A program made the translations under genes and the position numbers. The notes under the pieces are model-generated. The model had not been told where the DNA came from, made no database searches, and saw only the letters and a program-made list of their open reading frames with translations. Shown in pieces: positions 34,340 through 45,159 of a stretch of DNA of 64,000 nt. This DNA comes from Chinchilla lanigera. Its lineage: Eukaryota; Chordata; Mammalia; Rodentia; Chinchillidae. Numbering within the stretch: the first letter of the stretch is position 1; every line of letters begins with the position of its first letter. The stretch covers positions 849,220-913,219 of the forward strand of contig NW_004955470.1 of the NCBI RefSeq assembly GCF_000276665.1, given 5' to 3'.

Positions 34340-36190
34340 GGGAGGGCCGGGGCTGGGCGGGGCTGGGCACAGCTGCAGGGCGGGCTCATCTCAGCCCTGG
34401 CCCAGTGTTCTCTGGGGTCCCTTTCCAAACCAGGGCAGCACAGATTTCCTGCAGAGAACATGTTTCTCCCTTGGGCCACAAGGCAGAATCAGGCTGCTCT
34501 CCCATGAGTAGAGTGAACTATTGTTCTCTTTATGGTTCTGAACACACTGTGCCTCTCTGAATAAAGATAGGTTCTATAAATTCTGTCCTTCATATCTCTG
34601 AATTCTCAGTGTCTTCATCTCTGTTTCTCTCTTGGCTGCCCACATTCATAGTTGTGCATCTTATTCTCTCACTCCCTCCCGCCCTGCTTCAGTGCTGACC
34701 CAGAGTTTGGACTCTTAAGAATCCTCCTGGAAGAGGCATCAGAGTTAGGTGTATCACCAGTCACAAAGTAAAACAGAAAATACTGAGGAATCAGCAGATG
34801 AGTGAGACATGGTCCAGTGTGTCCAGAGTCCCTGCAGCCATGTGAGCTTAGAGAGCTGGGCAGAGAGCTTCTGCCTTAATGGCTACTGAATGGGAAAATT
34901 TCAGTTCAACATTCCCACTGTTTCTAGCATGAGGCCTCTGTGCTTTGCTTAATGTAACATAGCAACCTTTTTGGTTGGGGGCCCCAGTGTCTTCACTGAA
35001 TCCCCCCTCCCAGCCCCATATTCAAGAATCTGATCTTATTCCACCATGAGCAGGCAAGATTGTGTAGAAAATTTAAGTGATTCCCCTTCTTAATAAATCA
35101 TGCAACTATTAAAGACAAAAGACTAACAGTTCACCTGGAATTCTGAAAAGACAATGGTCACAGGTCAGTTAAAGTTTAGGTATTTGACCACAGGAAATGA
35201 CAAAGATGAAGTTTTGGGAAAGAGTAAGAGGCCCAGAATACCCTGCAGGGTGCAGTTCTAGGAAATGTTTCGAGGCTGAGGACTCCTGGGCCAGATCTGT
35301 GAGCCCAGCCGCATGCTTCCTACCCCAGGACCCTTGCTAGAACAGGCCCTGAGAACCCCAGCAGCTCCCATGGCTTGCACACTCAGCAGTAGGCCAGTGG
35401 TTGCAGCTGTGGCACCTGAGACACAGAAAGGCCCCAGAAGAGCCCCATCTCTCTTTCCCCAGTCTCTCCACAGAGTGTGAGGAAGGGAACCCAGGCGCAT
35501 CCCTGCTTCCACCAACACCTCCTTCCTCTAAGACCATCTTGATCACTAGATTCATGTATGACAATTTCAACATCTGGCAGGCAACAACTGCCCTGAATTT
35601 TTAATGAAAACAGTGAACTTAGGGGATAGAAGAATACCATTGCAGCTATGGGACACAGCAGTCCTAGATTTGTCAGGAGCTTGATTGCTGGTACCCTGGT
35701 GATGTTGCTGCTTCAGGCATTATTAATTCACATGTAACTCCTTCAGAACACATCCAAGAGAATTGATTTATGATATCCCCAAAAATGAGGAGGTGATAAT
35801 ATATAAAATTTGTGAATAAAGGAATCCTCTTAAACTAGCAAATACTTTGCTCCAGATATTTGAGGTCAAGGTGAAGATGAAAGTAATCTTCAATATTGTG
35901 TAGATTTATCCCCCGTTTTTTAGTATTTTTTAAACTTGGGCCTTCGAGGCTTGATAGTTTGGTTAGTTAAGTAGGGATTTATATCTGTATCATTTGGTTC
36001 ATTGATGTTTAACTTTATATTTAACCTACAAATATTCTTTTATCTCTAGTGATATAATTTCTGGCCTTTTTCCTAGTTTTCAATTTTAGGTACTTTGTCC
36101 ATCTGTTGAGTGCTTCATTACTAATGTGTATTTCTCTTAGAATATGGTGAATAAAATAAACCACAGATTCATTCTTTTCATATTTACTAT
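34340..36190. other. 5' flank of IGKV1-like unit, then 3' flank of a further unit
   Basis: Positions 34340-35440 match 20200-20340 and 22260-23010. Positions 35450-36190 match 1-770, 23020-23760 and 28361-29280. This is the third copy of the 3'-flank block without the hAT insertion. The paralogy ends near 36190, and no V of that unit remains. Confidence 0.7.
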
Positions 36191-36755
36191 TATTATGAGA
36201 TTTCTTCCTACGTCATGCATCAAAATCTCAATATTCAGCACCTCCTGAATTCTCAGGCACATGTTCCAATGGTGAAAGGAAGCCCTGATGCTAATCTATC
36301 TTGATAAATATCTAGTGTAAGAGATCTGCTCAGGCAGTGGGACCCATTTCATTTCTTTAAAGTCATGTTGATGAAACCTGAATCAATGGTCCCTTCTGTC
36401 CCCACAGCTCCAGGGAAATGCTTGGTCATTTCACAATATTCTCCCTTTAAGATAATTGTGCCTTACTGACTAATTGGAGCCCCAAAAGAAATCTCCAAAA
36501 TTTGACCAATTTGTAAAGGACAAGTTAGGAAAATCCTTAGATGGATAAAAAGAGAGTTTATCTTTAACAGCTGTTCATTTATTTTGAAAAATTCCTGCAA
36601 ATGAAATTGCAACTGATATATGAAGCAGTGGCTCTGAGGTTTTAACTCTGCTTGGTTGACCAAACCTCATGGCATTGGTGAGGTCAATGATCCATCTGCA
36701 CCTGCAAAGATCACAAGAGCATGGTAGCACCCAATCTCTCCGCTCATCCAGGCTG
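36191..36755. other. Intergenic, nothing recognised
   Basis: There is no V segment, SINE or gene. The sequence near 36450-36660 is unassigned. Confidence 0.4.
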
Positions 36756-36759
36756 AACT

Positions 36760-36787
36760 AGTTTTTGTTCTGGTTTGCAGCATAGTG
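36760..36787 (-). other. 12-RSS with degenerate heptamer
   Basis: In coding sense: heptamer CACTATG (36781-36787; consensus CACAGTG), 12-bp spacer, nonamer ACAAAAACT (36760-36768). The CAC core is kept. Confidence 0.75.
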
Positions 36788-37450
36788 TGAAGAAAACAAT
36801 ACCCTTGCTGACAATAATAAGTTGCTGCATCTTCAGGCTGCAGGTTGGTGATGGTAAGGATGAAAGATCCACTGCCACTGAACCTCGAAGGGATCCCAGA
36901 TATGGACTGGAAGGCCCACTTAATGAGGATCTTTGGAGCCTAATTTGATTTCTTCTGGTACCAGTATGGGTTGGTGGCAATGTTTTGACTGGCCTGGCAG
37001 GTGATAGTAGCTGTCCCCCCTAGCATCATAGACAGGACAGCTGGAGACTGGGTCAGCTTCTGGAAGCTGAAACCACACATCAGCAGAACATGACCATGTG
37101 CATCTGAAAATCACCACTAACATAGTTTAAAAAGAAAATAGAGTATTCCTTTTTTAAAAATCAGATTCAAAAGATCATATACACATTTGTTTCAGGGCTA
37201 CCAAAAAGAAAGAAAGAGAGACAGAGATGAAAGAAAGAAAAAGAAGGAAAGAAAGAAAGAAAGAAAGAAAGAAAGAAAAAAAGAAAGAAAGAAAGAAAGA
37301 AAGACAGAGAGAGAGAGAGAGAGAAAGAAAAAAGAGAGAAAGAAAGAAAATTAGGGAGTTAAGTAACACTGCCATTTTTAGCTTTGTCCAAGTAGTCTCA
37401 CCTGGGACCCACAAGAGTAAGAACCCAAGGAGCCGTAATAAGGACATCAT
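36788..37450 (-). pseudogene. Divergent IGKV pseudogene
   Basis: Leader exon 37402-37450 encodes MMSLLRLLGFLLLWVP with a GTGAGA donor. V exon 36788-37066 reads [23 protein letters not shown]1 [11 protein letters not shown] and W-Y-Q. The sequence K-K-S-N-stop-A-P then puts a TAG in framework 2 where P-G-Q-A-P is expected. Framework 3 is three residues short (S-G-S-G-S-F for S-G-S-G-S-G-T-D-F), and the mature N-terminus is short too. Y-Y-C and CDR3 QQGYCF follow, with an extra Cys. The subgroup is unclear; it is neither the IGKV1-like nor the IGKV3-like type seen elsewhere here. The intron is expanded by a GAAA repeat. Confidence 0.87.
37203..37350. repeat. GAAA/GA microsatellite in a V intron
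   Basis: An approximately 150-bp purine tract of (GAAA)n with an inner (GA)n lies inside the leader intron of the V pseudogene. It generates artefactual long frames on both strands. Confidence 0.95.
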
Positions 37451-37552
37451 CTTGCTTTTGGCATATCTATTTTGCCCAGGCCACATCACAGAGAAGAATG
37501 TTCTTACAAGATCCCAAAATTAAAGATACTTCAGATGTAAGAGGAAAGATAA

Positions 37553-37560
37553 ATCCAAAT
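37553..37560 (-). promoter_or_regulatory. Possible mutated octamer
   Basis: ATCCAAAT, one base off ATGCAAAT, lies about 103 bp upstream of the leader ATG. No better site is seen. Confidence 0.45.
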
Positions 37561-37569
37561 CAAGGGGAT

Positions 37570-37892
37570 TTCCTATTGGTTTAAACATTAGAATTTATAT
37601 GTCTCTGCTGAGTGTTTTATGTCTTCCCCTGCTGGTCACTGCTGAGCACTCTTGAGTTTTGAAAGAGCTGCAAGATCCCTTGCAAGATCAGAGGCAGGGA
37701 TCAGCAGCAGAATGGAGACACAATCTGTTCGTGTACTCTGGTACAGTTCTCAGTCATCTGGAATGAACAGTTGCTCAGGTCTTCAACTTGGTCCTAGGAT
37801 ATGTTAACTCTCTTGCTCATTGTCACAAAGTTGGCTGAAAAACATGTATCACGTGAACTTTCCACAGAACATTTTCCCATTCAACATAATTG
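37570..37892. other. 5' flank of the V pseudogene at 36788
   Basis: From about 37740 it aligns with 7105-7290. No gene is seen. Confidence 0.6.
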
Positions 37893-38372
37893 TCATGGTT
37901 ACTTTTTTCTCATGGATGAGACAAAGTAAGTACCCGATGCCCAAAATTAAGAAAGGAAAGATTTATTCAGCTCACAGTGTGTGGAGGTTTCAGCCTACAA
38001 TCAGCTGGCTCCAAGGCAGGGTGGCGTGGCACAGGGGCAACATTTCAAGGTTGCAGAAGACAGCAAAAGCAACAAGAGCAAAAAGGGGGAGAGCAAGATT
38101 CTTTTCCTCCCTTATGTTGTATACTGGCTGTCTGTCCATGCTCACACCATCTCTGTGCCCTCTTCTTCCACAAGCTGAGGATGTTACAAAATAAGGCCCC
38201 TGGCCCTCTGCTGAATCACTTAGTTGAACATTTAAAGTTCACAGGTTGACGCAGTGAACAACATCTTAGAGTGAAAAGCCATGTCCTTTTCAACCAGGAT
38301 GTAAGACTGCTGAGTTACTTAGTGAAGCATCTAGGCTCCTCAAGTTGACACAATATATCAACCATAACAATG
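37893..38372 (-). mobile_element. About 480-bp interspersed repeat, full-length copy
   Basis: This is the reverse complement of the repeat at 47390-47875. It starts 'ATGGTTACTTTTTTCTCATG' and ends 'AGTTGACACAATATATCAAC' before CATAACAATGATAT. The ends form a short inverted match (ATGGTT...AACCAT). The paralogous site near 7285 lacks it. Three copies of this family occur in the window. Confidence 0.7.
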
Positions 38373-38925
38373 ATATTGGTGGCAGCAGGTTAATTAGACA
38401 TGATGGACAGGGAATTATAACAATCTTGTGTGTCTAATGAAAGCACATGCCCTTCAAAGGATGGAATGCAAAGTCTACAAAAATTCATGGAGTTCTCACA
38501 TTGGTGAAGGTCTCAAATGTCATGATGTCTAAAATAAGCTGGTTCACCCTCTTCCAAGGAATGACAAGTAATTGCACCTTGCCATATGCTTCAATGTTGT
38601 GGGTGATTTGCTTTACACCATAGTATCCAACTAATAGAATGCCAACTAATGATTATAGCAAGATACGGAAGTAGAATGTCATGTACTGATGGTAAGTAAA
38701 CATAAGTAAAGGGTCTGTATTCCTTACAGTATCTTTTCACTTTTATCTCTGACAGTATACTAAAATAAAAAGTTAGCATAAATTATGTGTAAATGTACAA
38801 AATGCCATTGACAAGGAAGAAAGAGATCTCCAGGAAATTATAGAGTATACCACAGTGATATATGAAGTAACTTAATATTCTAATACAACTTTCTCCAAAT
38901 TAATTCAATAAAGTGACAATCAGAA
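38373..38925. other. Paralogous flank, then unassigned
   Basis: Positions 38373-38600 align with 7290-7510. The remainder is AT-rich with nothing recognised. Confidence 0.5.
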
Positions 38926-38929
38926 TTTG

Positions 38930-39275
38930 TTATGGTTTAGATCTAAATGTCCTCTGAAAGTCACAGTGCACACAGGTGGAATTTTCAGAAAATGACTGGC
39001 TCATAAATTCTCTGACTTCATCTGTGGATTAATCCATTACTGAAATCATAACTTGATGGAATTATTAGGAGGTCGTGGAATCTTAGGAGATGTGGCCCGG
39101 TTACAGGAGGTGGGTGATGGGAGTGTGACTGTGTGAACTATGTCATATTTCTGGATCCTCTGGCTCCCTGTGTCTCTGTCTCTGTCTCTCTCTTTCCTCT
39201 CTCTCTGTCTCTCTTTCTCTGTCTGTCTCTCTCTCTGTCTCTGTCTCTCTGTCTGTCTCTCTGTCTAGATAGATG

Positions 39276-39319
<44 letters not shown>

Positions 39320-39570
39320 GATAGATATAGATATATCTCACTCTCTGTGTCTGCTTCCTGGCTATGCTGAGATAAGTAGAATCTTTTTTCCAATCCTTCC
39401 TTCTATCATGGCATTTTTATATCATCACAGGCAAAAAAGCATTGAAGCCAGCTCACCATGGACAGAAATCTCTGAAACCTTGAGCTGTTTGTCTCAAGTA
39501 TTTTGCCACAGCAGTGGAAAGCTAAATAACACAGAGTCCCAGAGAATTTTCATTGAAATTGAAAAGATGT
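38930..39570 (+). mobile_element. Old LTR-like repeat, second copy, expanded by microsatellites
   Basis: 'TTATGGTTTAGATCTAAATG', 'TGGATTAATCCATTACTGAA', 'GGAATTATTAGGAGGTCGTG', then the microsatellite, then 'TATTTTGCCACAGCAGTGGA' and 'AAGCTAAATAACAC'. It is the duplicate of 13315-13700, here split by about 170 bp of simple repeat. Confidence 0.65.
39169..39341. repeat. Compound TCTG/TCTC and GATA microsatellite
   Basis: A (TCTCTG)-type pyrimidine array of about 100 bp is followed by (GATA)n of about 65 bp. Confidence 0.95.
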
Positions 39571-39790
39571 TTCAAATATATTCAAGGTGTAATTGACAAA
39601 TGGGGTGAATGTTTAAATTTTTAAAAAAATTATCACAGTAAAAGACACATTTCCACTGATCCCCCTCAAAGTACTCCCCATTGCTTTGTTAGATGGTCAA
39701 AGGTGTGGTCAAAAATCAGTGAATGCTTCTGTCAAGAGCCATCTAACAAAAAGACACACTCTTGCATATATTATGATCTTTCCTAATCTA
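39571..39790. other. 3' flank of the IGKV3-like unit
   Basis: Positions 39571-39600 continue the alignment with 13720-13780. Nothing else is recognised. Confidence 0.5.
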
Positions 39791-39794
39791 CCTG

Positions 39795-39913
39795 ATTTTT
39801 TTTTCAGACAGGGTCTCACTATGTAGTGCAACCTGATCTCAAATTCATGGTGATCTTCCTGCCTCAGCCCCCTGAGTGCTGTGATTACTAGCATGCACCA
39901 CCATGGCCAGCTC
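39795..39913 (-). mobile_element. B1-like SINE, minus strand
   Basis: In plus sense: 'TTTTTTTTCAGACAGGGTCT', 'CACTATGTAGTGCAACCTGA', 'CTTCCTGCCTCAGCCCCCTG', 'AGTGCTGTGATTACTAGCAT', 'GCACCACCATGGCCAG'. Confidence 0.9.
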
Positions 39914-40240
39914 ACAGTGTAACTTCTGGCTGTTCCCCAAAGTCAAAAATGACCATGAAAAGTAAACATTTTGAACTGATTCAGGACATCAAGGAAGCCA
40001 CAATAGCACAAAGACACCCACGAAAGAGGACTTCCGGAACTGCTTCAGAAAATGGCAAGGACAATAGGATGAGTATGTTTAAAGCAAGGGGGAATATTGT
40101 GAGGGAAAGTAATGGCAAGGTGTCCTCTATTGTAATTTTTTTAAGTGTAAGTATTTACCACATTTTAGACCACACCTCACATACATCGTTCATATGATTT
40201 CCTTTTCAGAAAGCTCTAAACACACACATCTTAAAATATT

Positions 40241-40311
40241 GGCCTGGGATGTAGCTATTGGCACAGTGCTTGCCTGGCAAGTGCTAGATCCTGAGTTCAA
40301 TTCCTGGTACA

Positions 40312-40354
<43 letters not shown>

Positions 40355-40357
40355 ATA
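40241..40357 (+). mobile_element. Diverged ID SINE with an AAAT-repeat tail
   Basis: 'GGCCTGGGATGTAGCTATTG', 'GTGCTTGCCTGGCAAGTGCT', 'CCTGAGTTCAATTCCTGGTA', then (AAAT)n to 40357. Confidence 0.88.
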
Positions 40358-40435
40358 TTATGTGGTGAATACATATACAAGAAATAAGCTCCTGAGAAAA
40401 GGTCACATTATACAGAATATAATATTCATAATTGA

Positions 40436-40541
40436 AGGGCTGGGGATTTAGCTCAGCGGCAAAAGCGCCTGCCTGGCAAGCGCAGGTCGTGAGTTCGGTT
40501 CCTGGTACCGGAGAAAAACCAAAAAAAAAAAAAATATATAT
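40436..40541 (+). mobile_element. Young ID SINE with target duplication
   Basis: It has the 'GGGCTGGGGATTTAGCTCAG' head, the GCGCCTGCCTGGCAAGCGCA body, the 'CGGAGAAAAACC' tail and poly-A. The 14-bp flank ATATTCATAATTGA occurs at 40422-40435 and 40542-40555. Confidence 0.95.
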
Positions 40542-40555
40542 ATATTCATAATTGA

Positions 40556-41460
40556 GATTGACTATGTAGGGGAAGGTAGGCATATGGAACTGTGAAGATC
40601 ATCAAGCCAGATAAATGTTATTGTCCTTGCATTGTGCTTGCTGGAGTCACAGAAGCTGATTATCTCACTGAAATTAATAGATGAATGAGTGAGTATGTTA
40701 ATAAATTAGTAAATAAGATACAGTCATCATTGCTGATTTTTATTATAATTGTTGCAATCATTTTACTGAGTTTAAGGCTATTTTAAAAAGAAAGGGAGGG
40801 AAAAGGGAAAGATAAAAAGGAAGAAAGAAAAGTAGCCATGAGAACAAAACCTCATGCAGATTTGTATAGCCAGCTGAATGATGGGAAAGAAATACCAGGA
40901 TGCACATGAAAATGGGACAAACATGTAGTAAGTGAAAATGTAAGTATAGTTCTAACAGCTGTGCTGACATATAAGAAAAACTTGATCTTCGCCAAAACAC
41001 TGAGAAGTGATGAGAAAAACAAAACCATAAATGTACCATTTTTTTAAAAAGCTATTTAAGGTAATAGCAACAAGAATTGGCACTGCAGTGAATCAAATTA
41101 ATACTATAAAAATTGGAGAAATTACTTCTGTTCAGAAAGCAGAAGTGTAACAAGTTAATCTTACACATGTATGTCATAATTTTGTTCTTGGCTGTTGTAT
41201 TGCCTTATTTTATTGGCAATGTAAATAGATAGCCACTCAGAGACATTTAAACTGAGCCTGATCTGACGTCATTAGCTGGCAAACTATTCCTAAACATGGC
41301 TGTGCAACTGACTCTGAGGAAGGATCCAGGATTCAGTCAAAATCTTATCAGTAAGTTACTTTTCAGAAGGACGAGACTGCCAGATTGAGGCAGAGACATT
41401 TAAACTGAGCAGCTGTCCATTAAGGAAGCTGCTGCTATGAGCAAAATAATGACAACAGTT
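40556..41460. other. 3' flank of the IGKV3-like unit
   Basis: Positions 41090-41460 align with 14340-14640. The rest is AT-rich with nothing recognised. Confidence 0.65.
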
Positions 41461-41467
41461 TTGGGAC

Positions 41468-41495
41468 GGTTTTTGTTTCACGTTGAATTACTGTG
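41468..41495 (-). other. 12-RSS with one heptamer change
   Basis: In coding sense: heptamer CACAGTA (41489-41495; last base changed), 12-bp spacer, perfect nonamer ACAAAAACC (41468-41476). Confidence 0.88.
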
Positions 41496-42039
41496 CGATA
41501 CCAGCTATAACACTGGTAACAGTGATAAACTGCAACATCTTCAGGCTCCAGCCTGCTGATGGTGAGAGTGAAGCCTGTCCCTGACCCACTGCCGCTGAAC
41601 TGGCCTGGGTGGCCCGTGGTCCTGCTGGAGGCACCATGGATGAGGAGCCTGGGAGCCTGGCCAGGTTTCTGCTGGTACCAGGCTAGGGAGCTGCTGACAG
41701 CCTGACTGGCCTTGCAGCTGAGAGTGGCTGTTTCTCCTGGAGACAAAGCCAGGGAGGCTGGTGTCTGGGTCAACAGGGTTTGCCCAGTGGAATCTGAAAT
41801 TAAAATATAGAAAAGAAATGTCACCCATGTAATTCAGATAATACCCATGGTCTTCTCAATAGACCCCAGCTCACTGATTAACACAGAAGTTTAATTACTG
41901 TGCTTGCTGATCAGAGGAGCCAGGACACAAGACCCAACAACATTGAAAGTGTTTCCACAGATGTGCCGAGCCATCTCGTAGTCCCCTCACCTGGGAGCCA
42001 CAGTACCAGCAGGCAGAGAAGCTGAGCTGTGGCTTCCAT
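41496..42039 (-). CDS. Ig kappa V gene, IGKV3-like, open but atypical
   Basis: Leader exon 41991-42039 encodes [16 protein letters not shown] with a GTGAGG donor. V exon 41496-41793 follows a CAG acceptor, giving D-S-T-G then Q-T-L-L-T-Q-T-P. Both exons are open. Framework 1 Cys and [10 protein letters not shown] are intact, and the framework 3 Cys is kept in Y-H-C (usually Y-Y-C). Two changes may hurt folding: R-F-S-G is Q-F-S-G, losing the Arg that normally pairs with the Asp of E-D-V-A, and I-P-A-R is H-P-G-Q. CDR3 germline is YQCYSWYR with a second Cys. It could be a functional gene or a poorly used open segment. It is the paralogue of 14677-15206. Confidence 0.9.
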
Positions 42040-42127
42040 GGTGCACTCTGCGTCCTACAGCAGCAGACCGCGCAGCAGAAGGGGGCATTGATATGGGCAC
42101 TGGGCCACTGGGTAGGCTGGGAGGAGC

Positions 42128-42135
42128 ATGCAAAG
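42128..42135 (-). promoter_or_regulatory. Variant promoter octamer
   Basis: ATGCAAAG lies about 90 bp upstream of the leader ATG, identical to the variant at 15302-15309. Confidence 0.75.
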
Positions 42136-42139
42136 CAGC

Positions 42140-42685
42140 CAGAGCTGAGGGAGCTGGACTCCAGCAGCAGAGACATTGGTCTGCTCTTCTACACACTTGA
42201 GCAACTTCTCCCCAGGTGCTCATGTCAGAAAAGATCCTTTGTTCAGCCTGAATATAGACTTTCCTTTTTGTGTTTACAGAATTTAATCTTTGTGACACGC
42301 TGTCTCACCGAACACTGAGACTCAGCCTGGTGGCATTCAGTACAAACCTATTAGGAGCAAGACTGAAGCCTATCGGGACATTGCTTCTCTCTTCCTCTAC
42401 TGTGTCTAATTACCTTCCTAGGTGCATGACTGTGTCTGTGTGAAATAAGTCCTTGTATGAAATTTGTCTTCCAGACATTCTTCCCTTCACAGTTTTGCAG
42501 TCTTACCCAAGGTCCCTGATTCGGCCTTACCCTTGCAAGAATTTGCAAAGGGCAACATTCAATTAGGCTCTGTAGTGTAGGTCAGTGGACAATCACAACT
42601 TCACAGATGAGCAGCGCTGGGTTTCTCTTCTTTTCCTGTACTGATACCATTTTCCGGAAGACAGATAACAAAATTTTCCCCGCAG
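42140..42685. other. 5' flank of the IGKV3-like unit
   Basis: It aligns with 15310-15790 to about 42620. No gene is seen. Confidence 0.65.
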
Positions 42686-42689
42686 GTCA

Positions 42690-43780
42690 ATGAATGGTAG
42701 ACAAAGGCTCCAAAAACACACAGTAGGGAAAGGAAAGTATTTTCAATAAATAGTGTTGCAGGAAAATGGATACACTAGCAAAACTATCGGTAAATATTTT
42801 TCCCACACTATCTAAAAAAATTAATTCAAAGTTTATTAAAGACTTACATATAAAATCTCAAACTATAATATAAAAAATGGGGAACTGACATTGGGGAATC
42901 CTTGGCATTGGTCTGGGTAGTAAATTTTCAGATATAACACAAAAGTCACAGGTAACAAAAACAAAACTAAAGAAGTGGGACAAAAAGCCTTCTGCAAAAC
43001 AAAGAACGTATTCAACAAAAGGAAAAGGAAAAGAAAATCTACAGAATGGGAGAAATTATTTATAAGTCAAACATCTAATAGATAGTTAATATCTAAGATG
43101 TATGTCCGCACAACTCAATAGCAAAAGCAAAAAGTAAACACAGAATAACAAAATTTAAAAATGAACCAGAATACAAATATTTCCAAAGGAGAAATAGAAA
43201 GATCAATAGATATTTAAAAAGGTGCTCGTGTTGTTAATCATGCTAATCATCATGGAAATACAAATGGAAACCATAATGAATATCACATTTTGTCTATATG
43301 GATGATTATTTCAAAAAGATGAATACTAGCTATTGTTGAGGGTGTGGAGAACAAGGAAACCATGGGCTACTATTGGTGGAAATGTAAACTGATACAACTA
43401 TTATGGAAAACAGTTATGGAGGTTTCTCAAAATTTAACAATAGGAGCACTATATAATCCCATCTGTGGGAGTATCTCCAAAGGAAATGAAGTTAGAATCT
43501 TGGAGCAATATCTGCACTCTTATGTTCAGTAAGCATAATTCACAGTAGCCAAGATGTGGAAGCAGCCTATATGATGGAATATTATTCAGTTATAAAATAA
43601 AATGAAAAACCTACCATTCCTGACAACATGGATGAACCGAGTGGATCACATGCTAAGTGAAATGACCCAGGCGCTGTTGGTTAAATACTGTATGATCTCA
43701 CTTATATGTAGATTCTAAAATGTCCATACTCATAGAGGCCTGGGGAAGTCCCACCCTGAATAAAAATGTAGAAGGAGAAA
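42690..43780 (+). mobile_element. L1 fragment, 3' ORF2 end
   Basis: This is a decayed mammalian LINE-1 with recognisable order: 'ATAGTGTTGCAGGAAAATGG', 'CCTTCTGCAAAACAAAG', 'CACAACTCAATAGCAAAAGC', 'TATGGAAAACAGTTATGGAG', 'TTCACAGTAGCCAAGATGTG', 'TGGAATATTATTCAGT', 'ACATGGATGAACC', 'TGTATGATCTCACTTATATG'. No frame is intact. Confidence 0.85.
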
Positions 43781-43904
43781 GATATTCGTTTCTCTTTTGC
43801 TCTTCCTTCTGAAGTGGGTGCATTTTAGGATTCTGTTGCCTGTGGATACCAGAGTCTGCTTTTCAGCATTTGAATGTGGATTTGTACCAGTGAACCTATC
43901 TCAG

Positions 43905-44045
43905 GAATTCTTCAAGATTTTGTTATGAATTAGGGTGGTGTACTGGTTCCTTTCATTCTGAGGTTTCCAGATCCTTGGACAGAATAGGTACAAACTTTCC
44001 TGACCCTCCAGCTTGCAGCCATTGTGGACCATTTCAACTTCTATG
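43905..44045 (+). repeat. Left arm of an inverted pair
   Basis: The stretch 'CAAGATTTTGTTATGAATTA' to 'ATTGTGGACCATTTCAAC' is the reverse complement, at roughly 85-90 % identity by eye, of 45025-45155. The two arms flank an L1 fragment. Confidence 0.85.
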
Positions 44046-44199
44046 ATCATGTGAACCAATCTAACAAGTCCATATTTATTATAGATATAAATGATTGATA
44101 GATAATAGACAGATAACTCTACTAATTCTATCTTTCTGGAGAACCCTAATCAATACACTGGTAAAATTTATTTCAAGATGTATAAAAACTACCCAACAA

Positions 44200-44880
44200 A
44201 GTAAAAAACTATGTATTAATTTGTGTGTGTGTTATTTTCTTTGATCACAAGTCATCCCTGCCAAATAATACCCAAATGACTAAAAAAAATAAAAGATATA
44301 GATAGTTAATATCTAAATATCTATTGAGCACCACTACTCATCAAAGAAATGTAAATTTTAACCACAATACCACTTCAAGGCCTACTAACATAGCTATAAT
44401 TTTGAAAAGTCAAACAATACCAAAAATTAGAAAGGCTTTAGAGCAACGGACATTTTTATGCATGGCTGGTATAGTGTAAATTTGTTCTTAGTTTTACAGA
44501 ACTATCTGGCAGCATTTACTAAAGATAAACTAGTCCTAACCATCTCTATAATCCAGTGCTCCCAGTACAAAGAATATAGTCAGAAGAAGAGAATGAACAA
44601 GTCTATAAAAGAAGTGAAAAACCCTAAAACTTAATAACAACTTCAAACCTAAAACAGCTCATGAATCCAAGAATGAATACATTCATTGGCATGTTCATAT
44701 AACAGAAAACTATTCAACAATAAAAAGAACAAATGACTACCCAGGCAAACACATAGATAAATTTTAAAAATCATGTTGATCAAAAGAAGCAATAAGCCAA
44801 AGACGTACAAGGATTGCGTTGATATGAATTTGAGGAAATATGGCTCACACTGAGAGCAAATGGAGACTTGGGAGCCTCAG
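44200..44880 (+). mobile_element. L1 fragment between inverted arms
   Basis: LINE-1-type order is again seen: 'ATTGAGCACCACTACTCATC', 'ACCACAATACCACTTCAAGG', 'CAGAACTATCTGGCAGCATT', 'CATGAATCCAAGAATGAATA', 'AAAACTATTCAACAATAAAA', 'AATAAGCCAAAGACGTACAA'. It comes from a different L1 subfamily or copy than 42690-43780. Confidence 0.75.
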
Positions 44881-45024
44881 GTGATGGTGGATGAGATAGG
44901 ATGTCACTAGCAAGAAACATAAGCGGGTGTGTGAGCTGCTAGAGAGGGGCTGTATCTTACTCTGAGTAGCGGTACAAGGCAAAGTGTGTATAAGGTCACC
45001 AGTGTGTATAAGTAGGTATAGGTT

Positions 45025-45155
45025 GAAATGGTCCACAGTGACTGCAAGCTGGACAGTGAGGAAAGTTTATACCCATTCTGTCCAAGGAGCTGGAAACCTT
45101 AGAATGAAAGAGACCAGTGCACCCTAGTTCATAACAAAATCTTGAAAGATCCCAG
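45025..45155 (-). repeat. Right arm of an inverted pair
   Basis: 'GGTTGAAATGGTCCACAGTG' to 'ACAAAATCTTGAAAGATC' is the reverse complement of 43905-44045. Confidence 0.85.
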
Positions 45156-45159
45156 ATAC

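Noticed and set aside
37227..37523. Long Lys/Arg/Glu-rich and Ser/Phe/Leu-rich frames on both strands
   Set aside because: They are translations of the GAAA microsatellite in an intron.
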